Assembly (NCBI GenBank): GCA_051872775.1
Contig: JBJEEE010000079.1
Location: forward strand, 1 to 30,865
Length of the DNA stretch: 30,865 nucleotides
Source: UMGS75 sp051872775
GTDB taxonomy: Bacteria; Bacillota_I; Bacilli_A; ML615J-28; CAG-313
Reading direction: 5' to 3'
Shown here piece after piece: positions 16,601 through 24,176 of the stretch. Below the pieces are notes generated by a model. The model ran no database searches, was not told the DNA's origin, and was given only the letters and a program-made list of their open reading frames with translations. The translations under genes were made by a program, and so were the position numbers. The stretch's first letter is position 1, and every line of letters starts with the position of its first letter.

Positions 16601-17653
16601 AATGGTTCTGATGGACTAAGTTTTGAGTTTAATGGACTAGGAGCTTATGATATCTATGTTTATCTTAATACTTTAGGTGAGTATTGGGATGTAAGAGGCT
16701 ATGTTTCAATAACCGAAAATGATACAACAACTAATGTTCGTTATTACTTTAATCGTAGTACGGGAATAGGTACTTTTGAATATAAAAATGAATCTTATCA
16801 AGTATCTATCAGTGATGGTAAATTACTAATCAATACAAAAGAATACTTAAATCCTGATGGTTTAAACGACTACGATTATCAAGTAGATGATTTAATTTTT
16901 AAATTTAATGGTAAATCAAATGTAGATTTAGGAATAGTTGAAATCAGTAGTGCTAATTCAACTAAAGAATATAAGTATCAATATAACAATAATATGGTAA
17001 GTATATATGATCAAAATGTTTTAATCTACACGATTACAATTGGTGATAAATATGAATTAGAAGATATTCAAACATCTAATTCATACGAACTAGGTCTATA
17101 TCATATATTAATGAATAAGACTTACACTATTAGTAGTGATTCCACTTTAATCTTTAATCAATCCTTTGATATAAATGGCATTGCAAGTGGAACTATGCAT
17201 ATGAGTGATAAAGATACAGAAATTAAAATAAGTTATATTGATAAATTAACAATTGCTCTTTATTATAATGGTAGTTTCTTATATTACGTTTATTACCTTG
17301 ATGAATATTGTGCTGCTTTATGTGATTATAGTTTTACACCAGTAAGTGTCATTGCAATTAGTGATGAGTTAAGAGGCGAATGGACAAGTAGCAATAATGA
17401 TAAAATCATTTTCTCTGGTTTATCATATGCTTCAGATTATGTAGAAGTAGATTGCAAGGTATCAGAAACGGATGAAACAGGAACCTATATGGAAGAATAC
17501 TTATATGAATCACTTGGACAATATTATGTAATTTACTATCTTGAAAATGGCGTCCAAGTAGAAAAATATTACGTTTATACCGAATATGTGGAAAATGCTA
17601 CAGCTTATCAACAAAATGATAAAACAATCTATGTAGTTGAAGTTGTTGAGTAG
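13619..17653 (+). CDS. Giant surface lipoprotein with InlB B-repeat, GLUG region and GTW modules
   Basis: This 1344-residue protein has a signal peptide with lipobox MIGC (Cys24), so it is a membrane-anchored exported lipoprotein. One InlB B-type repeat lies at about 37-102 (EGYNFLYW). Residues about 197-545 form a GLUG-repeat region: GTEDSPYHIANASQFKAF, FSGKFDGQNHTIANF, GLFGYL and repeated GGIV(A/G) turns at 312, 347, 385, 419 and 452, closed by a WSQTDWDES stretch. GLUG regions usually fold as a beta-helix in adhesins. A diverged B-repeat follows at about 615-640. The rest, to the end, consists of beta modules marked GTWYS, GTWES, GTWYD and GTWNG. AAGGAGG precedes the ATG. There is no wall-sorting signal. 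Function is inferred as surface binding; no enzyme motif is seen. Confidence 0.8.
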   Translation: MKRKYLVKLLIIISILGSLFMIGCKKKNPVETENPVYYYVTFDENNGKQTSMVRVEANKLVEKPSNDPVKEGYNFLYWTLNDEEYDFSSPVTNHITLIAKYEEVTKKKTTRIIWSEDESSYYSFDGSVPRTVEVGTLIKFKVVTSPYYEGDLEVIVDNKIIEPDEDGYYNFTAEDVTSMNVYTDGLVKQSDKIKGHGTEDSPYHIANASQFKAFIDGVNSLTDTRYNEAYVVLDNDIDFNGYAIDVIGTKLNYNHFSGKFDGQNHTIANFTLNEEEGMYGLFGYLVTAEITNLTVNNDLVVTPTSSSYNLVGGIVAYNIASDIMNCHFNGSITVNNELQAAAEVYVGGIVGYMQSYSTTYSSVLCYATSNALINSSGKTEVTSTGGLVGLILGSDESVPAFIYNSVFKGSITGASLSSGGIVGTLCKFSAVANSYSEGLVEALSDTRDTAAGGIAGTAENETAISYSFSTSKLTSSNPNTNEYIQGNIVGASYLAGSNNMDDQMIVIVDSYYSVDGTITVNEEKYDLHKYEDIVKLLKWSQTDWDESINPTIETGETTEFKVIFDFGRDVTNEGNDSTMLTQKVDEVTIQGFLPIYWVYDGSGMNTFVADDGTISYGFFLDEARTVRVPSSFMVTQNTTIYVGFADYTEVVGDYYLSLNDTEIKLTFEPMGKMVMSYDAIIANYMYVYDGNKITIKEGYFAYIEYPSFIGNYDLDVDYYAVIENGTLVIYNDDFFPKDGLEMIAYKHNLAMGTWYSNDNSIYTFLSDGTGVIDNGSSFIYECNDHSVRINIGNETINAQISSDKTMMEASNGMILSLTKFDEYMGTWESEFKNPDEISFDGKGKVTYQNQTYDYVIDENNILTFSNYQAYFNEDNLLVLEYENHQKVFGQKGSYIGTWYDTTLDYWIIFEGINKDGVGFGYDSFGFDFTYNNTSESNEQVFINLFYGTTMYGYGGLAIGNDGSEMLQLAIYTPSSGMIVDDYNVSYMDPFFGTWNGSDGLSFEFNGLGAYDIYVYLNTLGEYWDVRGYVSITENDTTTNVRYYFNRSTGIGTFEYKNESYQVSISDGKLLINTKEYLNPDGLNDYDYQVDDLIFKFNGKSNVDLGIVEISSANSTKEYKYQYNNNMVSIYDQNVLIYTITIGDKYELEDIQTSNSYELGLYHILMNKTYTISSDSTLIFNQSFDINGIASGTMHMSDKDTEIKISYIDKLTIALYYNGSFLYYVYYLDEYCAALCDYSFTPVSVIAISDELRGEWTSSNNDKIIFSGLSYASDYVEVDCKVSETDETGTYMEEYLYESLGQYYVIYYLENGVQVEKYYVYTEYVENATAYQQNDKTIYVVEVVE

Positions 17654-17664
17654 GAGGAAAAACA

Positions 17665-20600
17665 ATGAAAAATAAAATTTTAATTATACTTACATTAATA
17701 GTTACCTTATTTATTAGTGCAACTTCACTAGGATGTAAGAAAGATAAAAATAAAGAATTTACAATTCAGTTTGTTCAAGAAGAAACAATCATTTCCGAAA
17801 AAAAAGTAACAAACGGATATGTTTTAGTAAGTAGCGATTTCCCAAGTGATCCTATCAAAGATGGCTACAAGTTTATAGGATGGTATGTAGGGTCATTGAA
17901 AATTAGCGCAGGATACGTTATAAATGAAAACACAACGGCTAAAGCCACCTTTGAAGAAGAAATAACACCTATCATTGAAGATGGAACTAAAGAACATCCT
18001 TACTTAATTATGTCTTCTTCCGATTTAGTTAGTTTTTCTGATCGCTTAAACCATCTCGATGAAGAAATAGAAGATCCAAATTATTATAAAGCTCATTTTG
18101 CTTTAGCTAATAATATTGATATGACAGGGGTTAATTATACACCTGCAGGTAAAGTAATATCAATTGAGAATGATGACGAAGAACAAACAATCTATGGATT
18201 TATGGGAGAACTTGATGGTCGTGGCTATACTATCAGTAATCTTCAAGTCAATATTAATATGAAAACAAATCGTGAATATTATGGAGGTTTATTCGGAATT
18301 ACCGATTCTGCTTATATCCATGATTTGAAGTTAGAAAATATTAATTACTCTGTTGAATCTGGTTCTGATGATAATAACCGTTCTGTTTCTATGGGTGGTG
18401 TCGTTGGATATGCATCATTAACTGTATTCGCAAATATTGAAGTTACGGGAACCATTAACACCTATGTATTTACAAATAATCCCGCCTTTCTTGGTGGACT
18501 TGCGGGAAAATGGGATGTAAGTGACTATGATAAATCATATTACGGATATACAATAAACTGTCATACTAAGGTTGAAACAACTATTGGTGAAGTCGATGAT
18601 GAAGAATGTTCACTTGATAGTGGTTTTAATGGAGGTTTATTCGGTTATACCACAAATTATAATGGTGCAATTGCAGTTATTAACTGTATTTCTGAAGGTA
18701 AGGTTTATGGTGGAAAGTATGTTGGTGGATTAATTGGTTACATATCAAGCGATAATACCTCCCTTCTTGATTCGGGATCATATGCGACAGTTTATGCTAC
18801 CGCAACTGAAGTTTCATATACTGGTGGTCTTGCTGGTATGGTGTCAGGTGATACCGTTATTAAAGATTGTTTCTTTGCGGGACCGGTAGTTCGTGGAACA
18901 AGAGCATCATCATCTACATATAAATCATATGCCGGTGGAATCGTAGGATACGGAAGTACAGATGATTATGAAATCTACTATACGGCTGGTCTTGCATGTG
19001 TCAACTCATATTATAATACAACCGTCAGAGGTTCAAACACAGTCTCTGAATTTGGTATCTCTACTACAGATAGCATTAATTTAGCATTTGCTAAATCATC
19101 ACTAGATTGGGATGATTCAGTATGGCAAGAAGAAAATGGTGTTTTATATGTTGCAAATAAGAGTGAAACAAATAAAGAGTATACCGTTAGTTTAGTTGTT
19201 AATGATCAAGTGGTGGATACTTTTACTAAAGAAGCAAACAGTATTCTTGGTAGTATTGCCCCACTTGAAAATGAAGAATCAAACATCTTTTATAATTGGA
19301 TGTTACAACCAGAATCAATTTATCGTACCTTTATGCCAGTAACAAAAGATTTAAAAATCTATGGTGAGTTTTATGATATCTCAAGTATTAGTGGTGTATA
19401 TTCTGGTACCTCTACTCTATATGAAACCAAAGATGCAGGTTTAGTCGTATTAAATAATGATGGCACTCTACAGTGGATAAACTCCTCAACTGTAAATGGT
19501 AAATATAAATATAATGGTAAATATATCTTCTTAGAAATTTTTAATAATATTGGAGAAGTATCAGGTACATTAATCGATGGAAATTTGAAGTTTATAGTTG
19601 ATGCGGGAATGAGTGGAGCTGTATCTTATGATTTTAATAAGTCTAATTTATCTATTTTTGGGGAATACTTCTCAGAACAAGGCGATATTATTACCTTTGG
19701 TAGTGAAGGAAGCCTATCTTTCCAATCAACCAAACTAAAAGATGGTAATTACATAAATGGAACGTACACCCAAGAAGGTAATGAATTAATCGTAAGTGGT
19801 GATAATCTCTCATCATACTATACGCAAATGACTATTATTGATAACGGAGATTTAACTTTAACGGTAAACTTTATTGCGAAAAACGATTCTATTCCTTCTT
19901 TTATAGGAGTAAAATTTAGTAAAATCTTAAATCGTGATTATTCAAATTATGCATTTATTGGTTCATATGATTATGCGTATGTATCTGGATCCAATCCAGT
20001 CCTTCAAACTCAATATACCTTAAAGTTTAATGAAGATGGAACCGGAAACTACATCTCTAAATATAGTAATGTTGAATTCCAATATTATGCTTTCAATAAT
20101 GGTAAAACCATAAAACTAATTCTTGAAGGATATGCTAGTGAATTCACATATGATGAAAGTGGTAATTTCTTTTATGGATTATTAAACCGAGGTTCTGGTA
20201 CTGGTAAACGCGGTGTAGCCTTGATTCCAACTTCTGAAGGTAATATCTATGGTTTGGTGATAGATGGAATAGAAAATATCGTATATGCAACATCTAGTCA
20301 TTCTTACTTATTTATAAATGCGGAATATCAAAAAGATGCAATTATTGAGATTAACTCATTCGATGATTATGCTAGAATCTATATTAATAATGAAGCATAT
20401 ATCATTAGATATGAAACATCAGATTATTCAACTCAAATTGGTTATTCTCTTGCAAAAGTAGGAAGTGAAGAAGGCACCTATACATATAATGACAAAACCC
20501 TTTCTTTAGATGGTATTGGTAATGTAAATGGTGAAATCGAAGGAACTTATCAAGTTTATGATCAATTGATTGTCATATATACAATAAATGATAATTTCAT

Positions 20601-21546
20601 TGGATTTAATTATGAACTTGCACAAGCCAATAATAATCAAATTGAATTGATTACACCAGATAAATATCAAGGGGTTTGGTACAAAGACCATAAAGTAGAT
20701 GGTGAAATAATAGAAAAATACTATAAATTATTAATAGATGGTTATGGACATTCAACCTTTATGTATCTATATCATCATGAATCAACCGATGAATATGAAT
20801 ACAAATATAACTGGGGTCAAACTAGTTGGGTAGAAATCACTGAAACAGAAACGGGAATAACTTGTGATTATAACAAGTACCAACATTGTGAGATGCGTTT
20901 CTACTTTGATGATCAACTAATGTATAGTACAAAATTTGGCTATCTTGGAGAAATCAGTATGTATAAGGATGGATACACAGGTTCAATGGTTCCTCCTACT
21001 CTTCCAAGTACGGCCGTTGGCAGATATATTGGGGTTGACCAAAATGAAGTATCAGTAGTTTTAAACTTAAGACAAGACTTGAATGGAAGTTATGCAGGTA
21101 ATCCTTTTGTTGCAACCTTTGATGGTAGTAATACTGTCGTATTTAAAGTATTGGGCGTTGTTTATACCTTTAATATCGATACACTAGTATTATCATTTGA
21201 AAATACTTCGCTACAACTATCTTCAGATGGACAGATCAAAGAAATCATTCCAGAAGTTATCTGTGGAGAATGGTCAGGAAACTGGAGTGGAATGGGTTCA
21301 GATAATAATAATGTACTAACCATTGAAAAAGATGGTACCATCAAATATGTTGAACAAGTCTTCTCTGATGTAACTTTTGATTACGAAACCTACACAATTT
21401 ATGCCTCAGGTAAATCAGAAGCACAAGAACCACTTAGTATTGTGATAGTTTATAATCTAGAAAACAATACAATTAATGTTGTTTATACCTTTGTGTATGA
21501 TGGTGAAAACTATACAATCAATGGTGACAGTCTTACTAAAAAATAG
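17665..21546 (+). CDS. Giant surface lipoprotein, paralogue of the preceding one
   Basis: This 1293-residue protein has lipobox SLGC (Cys24). The order of parts matches its neighbour: one B-type repeat at about 33-98 (DGYKFIGWY), a GLUG region at about 103-495 (GTKEHPYLIMSSSDLVSF, MGELDGRGYTISNLQ, repeated GGLFG, GGVVGY, GGLIGY and GGIVGY turns, ending SLDWDDSVW), then many small beta modules. One module at 933-950 (GSEEGTYTYNDKTLSLDG) closely resembles a module at 473 of the first lipoprotein. The start lies 11 bases after the stop of the upstream paralogue, behind GGAGG, so both are on one transcript that ends at the hairpin at 21567. It is a likely adhesin or binding protein. Duplication and divergence from its neighbour is the simplest origin. 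Confidence 0.8.
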   Translation: MKNKILIILTLIVTLFISATSLGCKKDKNKEFTIQFVQEETIISEKKVTNGYVLVSSDFPSDPIKDGYKFIGWYVGSLKISAGYVINENTTAKATFEEEITPIIEDGTKEHPYLIMSSSDLVSFSDRLNHLDEEIEDPNYYKAHFALANNIDMTGVNYTPAGKVISIENDDEEQTIYGFMGELDGRGYTISNLQVNINMKTNREYYGGLFGITDSAYIHDLKLENINYSVESGSDDNNRSVSMGGVVGYASLTVFANIEVTGTINTYVFTNNPAFLGGLAGKWDVSDYDKSYYGYTINCHTKVETTIGEVDDEECSLDSGFNGGLFGYTTNYNGAIAVINCISEGKVYGGKYVGGLIGYISSDNTSLLDSGSYATVYATATEVSYTGGLAGMVSGDTVIKDCFFAGPVVRGTRASSSTYKSYAGGIVGYGSTDDYEIYYTAGLACVNSYYNTTVRGSNTVSEFGISTTDSINLAFAKSSLDWDDSVWQEENGVLYVANKSETNKEYTVSLVVNDQVVDTFTKEANSILGSIAPLENEESNIFYNWMLQPESIYRTFMPVTKDLKIYGEFYDISSISGVYSGTSTLYETKDAGLVVLNNDGTLQWINSSTVNGKYKYNGKYIFLEIFNNIGEVSGTLIDGNLKFIVDAGMSGAVSYDFNKSNLSIFGEYFSEQGDIITFGSEGSLSFQSTKLKDGNYINGTYTQEGNELIVSGDNLSSYYTQMTIIDNGDLTLTVNFIAKNDSIPSFIGVKFSKILNRDYSNYAFIGSYDYAYVSGSNPVLQTQYTLKFNEDGTGNYISKYSNVEFQYYAFNNGKTIKLILEGYASEFTYDESGNFFYGLLNRGSGTGKRGVALIPTSEGNIYGLVIDGIENIVYATSSHSYLFINAEYQKDAIIEINSFDDYARIYINNEAYIIRYETSDYSTQIGYSLAKVGSEEGTYTYNDKTLSLDGIGNVNGEIEGTYQVYDQLIVIYTINDNFIGFNYELAQANNNQIELITPDKYQGVWYKDHKVDGEIIEKYYKLLIDGYGHSTFMYLYHHESTDEYEYKYNWGQTSWVEITETETGITCDYNKYQHCEMRFYFDDQLMYSTKFGYLGEISMYKDGYTGSMVPPTLPSTAVGRYIGVDQNEVSVVLNLRQDLNGSYAGNPFVATFDGSNTVVFKVLGVVYTFNIDTLVLSFENTSLQLSSDGQIKEIIPEVICGEWSGNWSGMGSDNNNVLTIEKDGTIKYVEQVFSDVTFDYETYTIYASGKSEAQEPLSIVIVYNLENNTINVVYTFVYDGENYTINGDSLTKK

Positions 21547-21566
21547 TATATTTATTTAAAATATAA

Positions 21567-21615
21567 GCAAGTAATAGTTTCATAAAGTATTATGAATTAC
21601 TATTGCTTGCTTTTT
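21567..21615 (+). terminator. Long hairpin terminator after the lipoprotein cluster
   Basis: The left arm GCAAGTAATAGTTTCATAA (from 21567) pairs with the right arm TTATGAATTACTATTGCTTGC (ending 21610), with one mismatch and a two-base bulge, followed by TTTTT at 21611-21615. Confidence 0.85.
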
Positions 21616-21711
21616 GTACTTTATTGATAAATAACTAAATAATAATACTGATTATAGATTCTAAATGATGTCTAAACTACACCACAAAAAATAATCGATT
21701 ATTCTATATGC

Positions 21712-21740
21712 TTGAATAAATTTATAAAATATGCTATAAT
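21712..21740 (+). promoter_or_regulatory. Promoter of the MurQ/GCKR-like gene
   Basis: TTGAAT at 21712-21717 and TATAAT at 21735-21740 are separated by 17 bases. The ribosome site AGGAGA at 21765-21770 follows. Confidence 0.75.
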
Positions 21741-21777
21741 ATTTTTGCTATAATTATAAAAAAAAGGAGATAATATT

Positions 21778-23610
21778 GTGATTTACAAGACAATTACTAA
21801 TTACAAAGAAGCAACAAAAGACTTCTTAGAAAATGAAACACAATTTCATCTAGGAGTTATTCCTACAGAACAATCAAATCCTATTACTAAAAATCTAAGT
21901 GCAACTATTGCGAAAGATACAGCAGCAGGTGTTAAGACAATTTTAAATGCTGATAAGTACATTGCAAAAGTAGCTAAAGAACAATTTCAAACTCCTGAAT
22001 TCCAAGCATTTGTTGATGATATTAAGAGATGTATGGATGAAAGAAAGAAAGTTGTATTTTCAAGTGTAGGTGCCTCAGGAAGAATGGCTATCCAAATGGA
22101 TGGTGCATGGAGAACTTTCTGGCAAGGTTTAGTTGATAAAATTCCTGCTCATCGTTTTGAATTTTTAGAAATGGCCGAAGTAGTAAGTAGTTTTACTACT
22201 GGTGGTGATAGAGCATTAGTTCGTTCAGTTGAAAACTTTGAAGACTACATGACCTTTGGTGCAAAACAAGTCGATGAAGCTGAAATGGGCCCTGGCGATG
22301 TTTTAGTAGCCCTTTCTGAATGTGGACTTTCCGCAAGTATCAATGGTTCTGCTGTTCGTGGATATGAACTAGGTGTAAGAACATATTATTTATTCTGTAA
22401 TCCTGAAAAAATCTTAAGAAAATATCTAGATCGTGCACGTGCTGTATTTGAATGTCTAGATGAATATAAGAGTAACCAAGCTAAAGGTATTGACAATGGT
22501 AAATACATTGTTAAGATTCCTCTATTTGTAGGTAATATGGCCGTTTCTGGTTCTACTCGTATGCAAGTAACAACTGTTGAACTACTTGCAGCAGGAGCAG
22601 CACTAGAGGTTGCCGCAAACCGTTGGTTAAAAGAAAACCTAACTGAAGAAGAACTATCAGTTATTGGTGGTGAAATGCTAGAATTAGAACAATATGCTGA
22701 TGCTTTCGTTTCATTAAATAAACAATTATCAAGTGGTAAGGCTTTAAAAGGACTTGCAAAAATGGTTGAATATGAATGTGAAACATACCAAAATAAAGGT
22801 ATTGTTACTTATATTACTCATCAATATTTACTTGATATTATGACTGATACAACAGAACGTCAACCAACGTTTACTCTTCCTCCATTTAGAAAGTTCAATG
22901 ATCATGAAAGTGAAGTATCTTGGGCATATATTAAAGATCCTCTTTATCCAAATGAAGTAGCATGGCAACATGTATTCCGTCGTCCTATCAAAGGTCTTGA
23001 ATGGACTAAAGAAGATTATATTGAAATGAAAGCAAGCCAAGATATCATCAATAATCCTCCAAAAGTAAGTGGAAGTGAAGTATTAGAATATGTTATTGGT
23101 AATGAAGATGACCCATCAAGATATTCAAATCCAAATGCTAAACTAATCCTTATCGATGTAAATGGTTCCGCAACCCCTGAGATTGTGGCTTGGTATAAGA
23201 AAGAATTAGTTAAATATAGTGGCGGTGTAGTTCTACGTCTTGGTCAAATTCCTGCTGAAAAGATTGCGAAAGATGAAATTAGAATTCCAGTTGAACTTCC
23301 AAGAACATGTACTGACATCTTATATCACTTATTAGTTAAAGTTGCATTTAATGCTTTAAGTACAGGAACGATGGCTAAGATGGGCCGTGTTTATGGTAAC
23401 TGGATGGTTCAAGTTCTTCCTACTAATAAGAAGTTAATTGACCGTTCTTCAAGAATCATTGCAAGTCTTGCTCAAATTCCTTATGAAAAAGCGGTTGAAG
23501 AATTCTTCTATTCATATTATAATCGTAAACCAGAAGATGAATATCGTGAATCATATGTAGTTGAAACATTACATCGTCTTGGTTTTGATCCAAAAGCCGA
23601 CATTAAATAG
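21778..23610 (+). CDS. Double-SIS-domain protein of the MurQ/glucokinase-regulator family
   Basis: This 610-residue cytosolic protein starts at GTG 21778, seven bases after AGGAGA. The N-terminal half has MurQ-family landmarks: PTEQSNP at 29-35, the sugar-phosphate loop SVGASGRMA at 96-104, GGDRALVRSVENFED at 142-156 and SGSTRM at 257-262. The C-terminal half ends with LSTGTMAKMGRVYGNWM at 527-543, normally the end of a single-domain 300-residue MurQ. The protein is therefore about twice MurQ size, like the GCKR group with two SIS domains. At the position of the catalytic Glu of the MurQ SEC motif (E. coli Glu83) it has Trp111 (MDGAW), while the second acidic site (VENFED) is kept. A classic MurNAc-6-phosphate etherase role is doubtful; sugar-phosphate sensing or another lyase or isomerase reaction is possible. 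Confidence 0.7.
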   Translation: MIYKTITNYKEATKDFLENETQFHLGVIPTEQSNPITKNLSATIAKDTAAGVKTILNADKYIAKVAKEQFQTPEFQAFVDDIKRCMDERKKVVFSSVGASGRMAIQMDGAWRTFWQGLVDKIPAHRFEFLEMAEVVSSFTTGGDRALVRSVENFEDYMTFGAKQVDEAEMGPGDVLVALSECGLSASINGSAVRGYELGVRTYYLFCNPEKILRKYLDRARAVFECLDEYKSNQAKGIDNGKYIVKIPLFVGNMAVSGSTRMQVTTVELLAAGAALEVAANRWLKENLTEEELSVIGGEMLELEQYADAFVSLNKQLSSGKALKGLAKMVEYECETYQNKGIVTYITHQYLLDIMTDTTERQPTFTLPPFRKFNDHESEVSWAYIKDPLYPNEVAWQHVFRRPIKGLEWTKEDYIEMKASQDIINNPPKVSGSEVLEYVIGNEDDPSRYSNPNAKLILIDVNGSATPEIVAWYKKELVKYSGGVVLRLGQIPAEKIAKDEIRIPVELPRTCTDILYHLLVKVAFNALSTGTMAKMGRVYGNWMVQVLPTNKKLIDRSSRIIASLAQIPYEKAVEEFFYSYYNRKPEDEYRESYVVETLHRLGFDPKADIK

Positions 23611-23640
23611 TAAAAAAAGAACCTGTTTTTCAGGTTCTTT
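23611..23640. terminator. Bidirectional terminator between convergent genes
   Basis: AAAGAACCTG at 23616-23625 pairs with CAGGTTCTTT at 23631-23640 around TTTTT. Upstream A residues give the T tail for the minus-strand gene and the downstream TTTTATATTTT serves the plus strand. It begins directly at the stop of the MurQ-like gene and lies seven bases past the end of the hsp20 gene. Confidence 0.85.
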
Positions 23641-23646
23641 TATATT

Positions 23647-24072
23647 TTAATTAATTGTTATTTTGTGAGCTTTAGAAGTTTTAACATTAGATTTTGGAAT
23701 AAGAATCATTAATACACCATTATTTAAACTTGCATTTATGTCTGATTCAGTAATATTCCCAACATAATATGTTCTAGTATAGTTCTCAAAATATCTTTCT
23801 TTTTGAACATATTCTAATTTATCGTTATAACCATTTTCAGCTGTTACACTTATTGTTAAATATCCATCATCAAAAGTGATATTGATATTTTCTTTATTAT
23901 ATCCAGGAACCTCAACATATAAAATATAGTTATTTTCAAATTCCTTGATATCAGTCTTTAAATATCCATGGTATTTCTTATTATGATTATCCCATGTAAA
24001 GTCCCATAAGTCATTAAACCAAGGATGCCAATCAAAACTTTCTTTTTTGGTAACATTAAAATTATTGCTCAT
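23647..24072 (-). CDS. Small heat-shock protein, Hsp20/alpha-crystallin family
   Basis: This 141-residue ATP-independent chaperone is predicted to hold unfolding proteins in the cytosol. Residues 1-35 are aromatic-rich (FDWHPWFNDLWDFTW), as in typical flexible N-terminal arms. The alpha-crystallin domain spans about 36-125, with VEVPGYNKENI, the GYLTISV strand and the closing ASLNNGVLMILIP signature. The C-terminal tail is short and basic. The start at 24072 is chosen because GGAGG sits nine bases upstream on the minus strand; an in-frame ATG at 24108 has no such site and would put the ribosome site inside the coding sequence. No CIRCE element is visible upstream. Confidence 0.9.
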   Translation of the reverse strand: MSNNFNVTKKESFDWHPWFNDLWDFTWDNHNKKYHGYLKTDIKEFENNYILYVEVPGYNKENINITFDDGYLTISVTAENGYNDKLEYVQKERYFENYTRTYYVGNITESDINASLNNGVLMILIPKSNVKTSKAHKITIN

Positions 24073-24151
24073 ATAAATACCTCCGTTTATTATTTTATTC
24101 TTTTGCATTGTAATTTATACATTCATAAAATATCCTTTTTTTTACATTTTA

Positions 24152-24160
24152 TGATATACT
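24152..24160 (+). promoter_or_regulatory. Extended -10 promoter candidate for the kinase-NUDIX operon
   Basis: TG-A-TATACT at 24152-24160 fits the extended -10 form. No -35 box is seen at the right distance. The predicted start would leave a very short leader before AAGGTG and ATG 24177. Confidence 0.35.
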
Positions 24161-24176
24161 ATTAAAAGGTGATAGT

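Noticed and set aside
10866..21546. Internalin or sortase-anchored adhesin annotation for the large lipoproteins
   Set aside because: No leucine-rich repeats, LPXTG motif or C-terminal anchor is present; only the InlB B-type repeat is shared, and the lipobox shows lipid anchoring.
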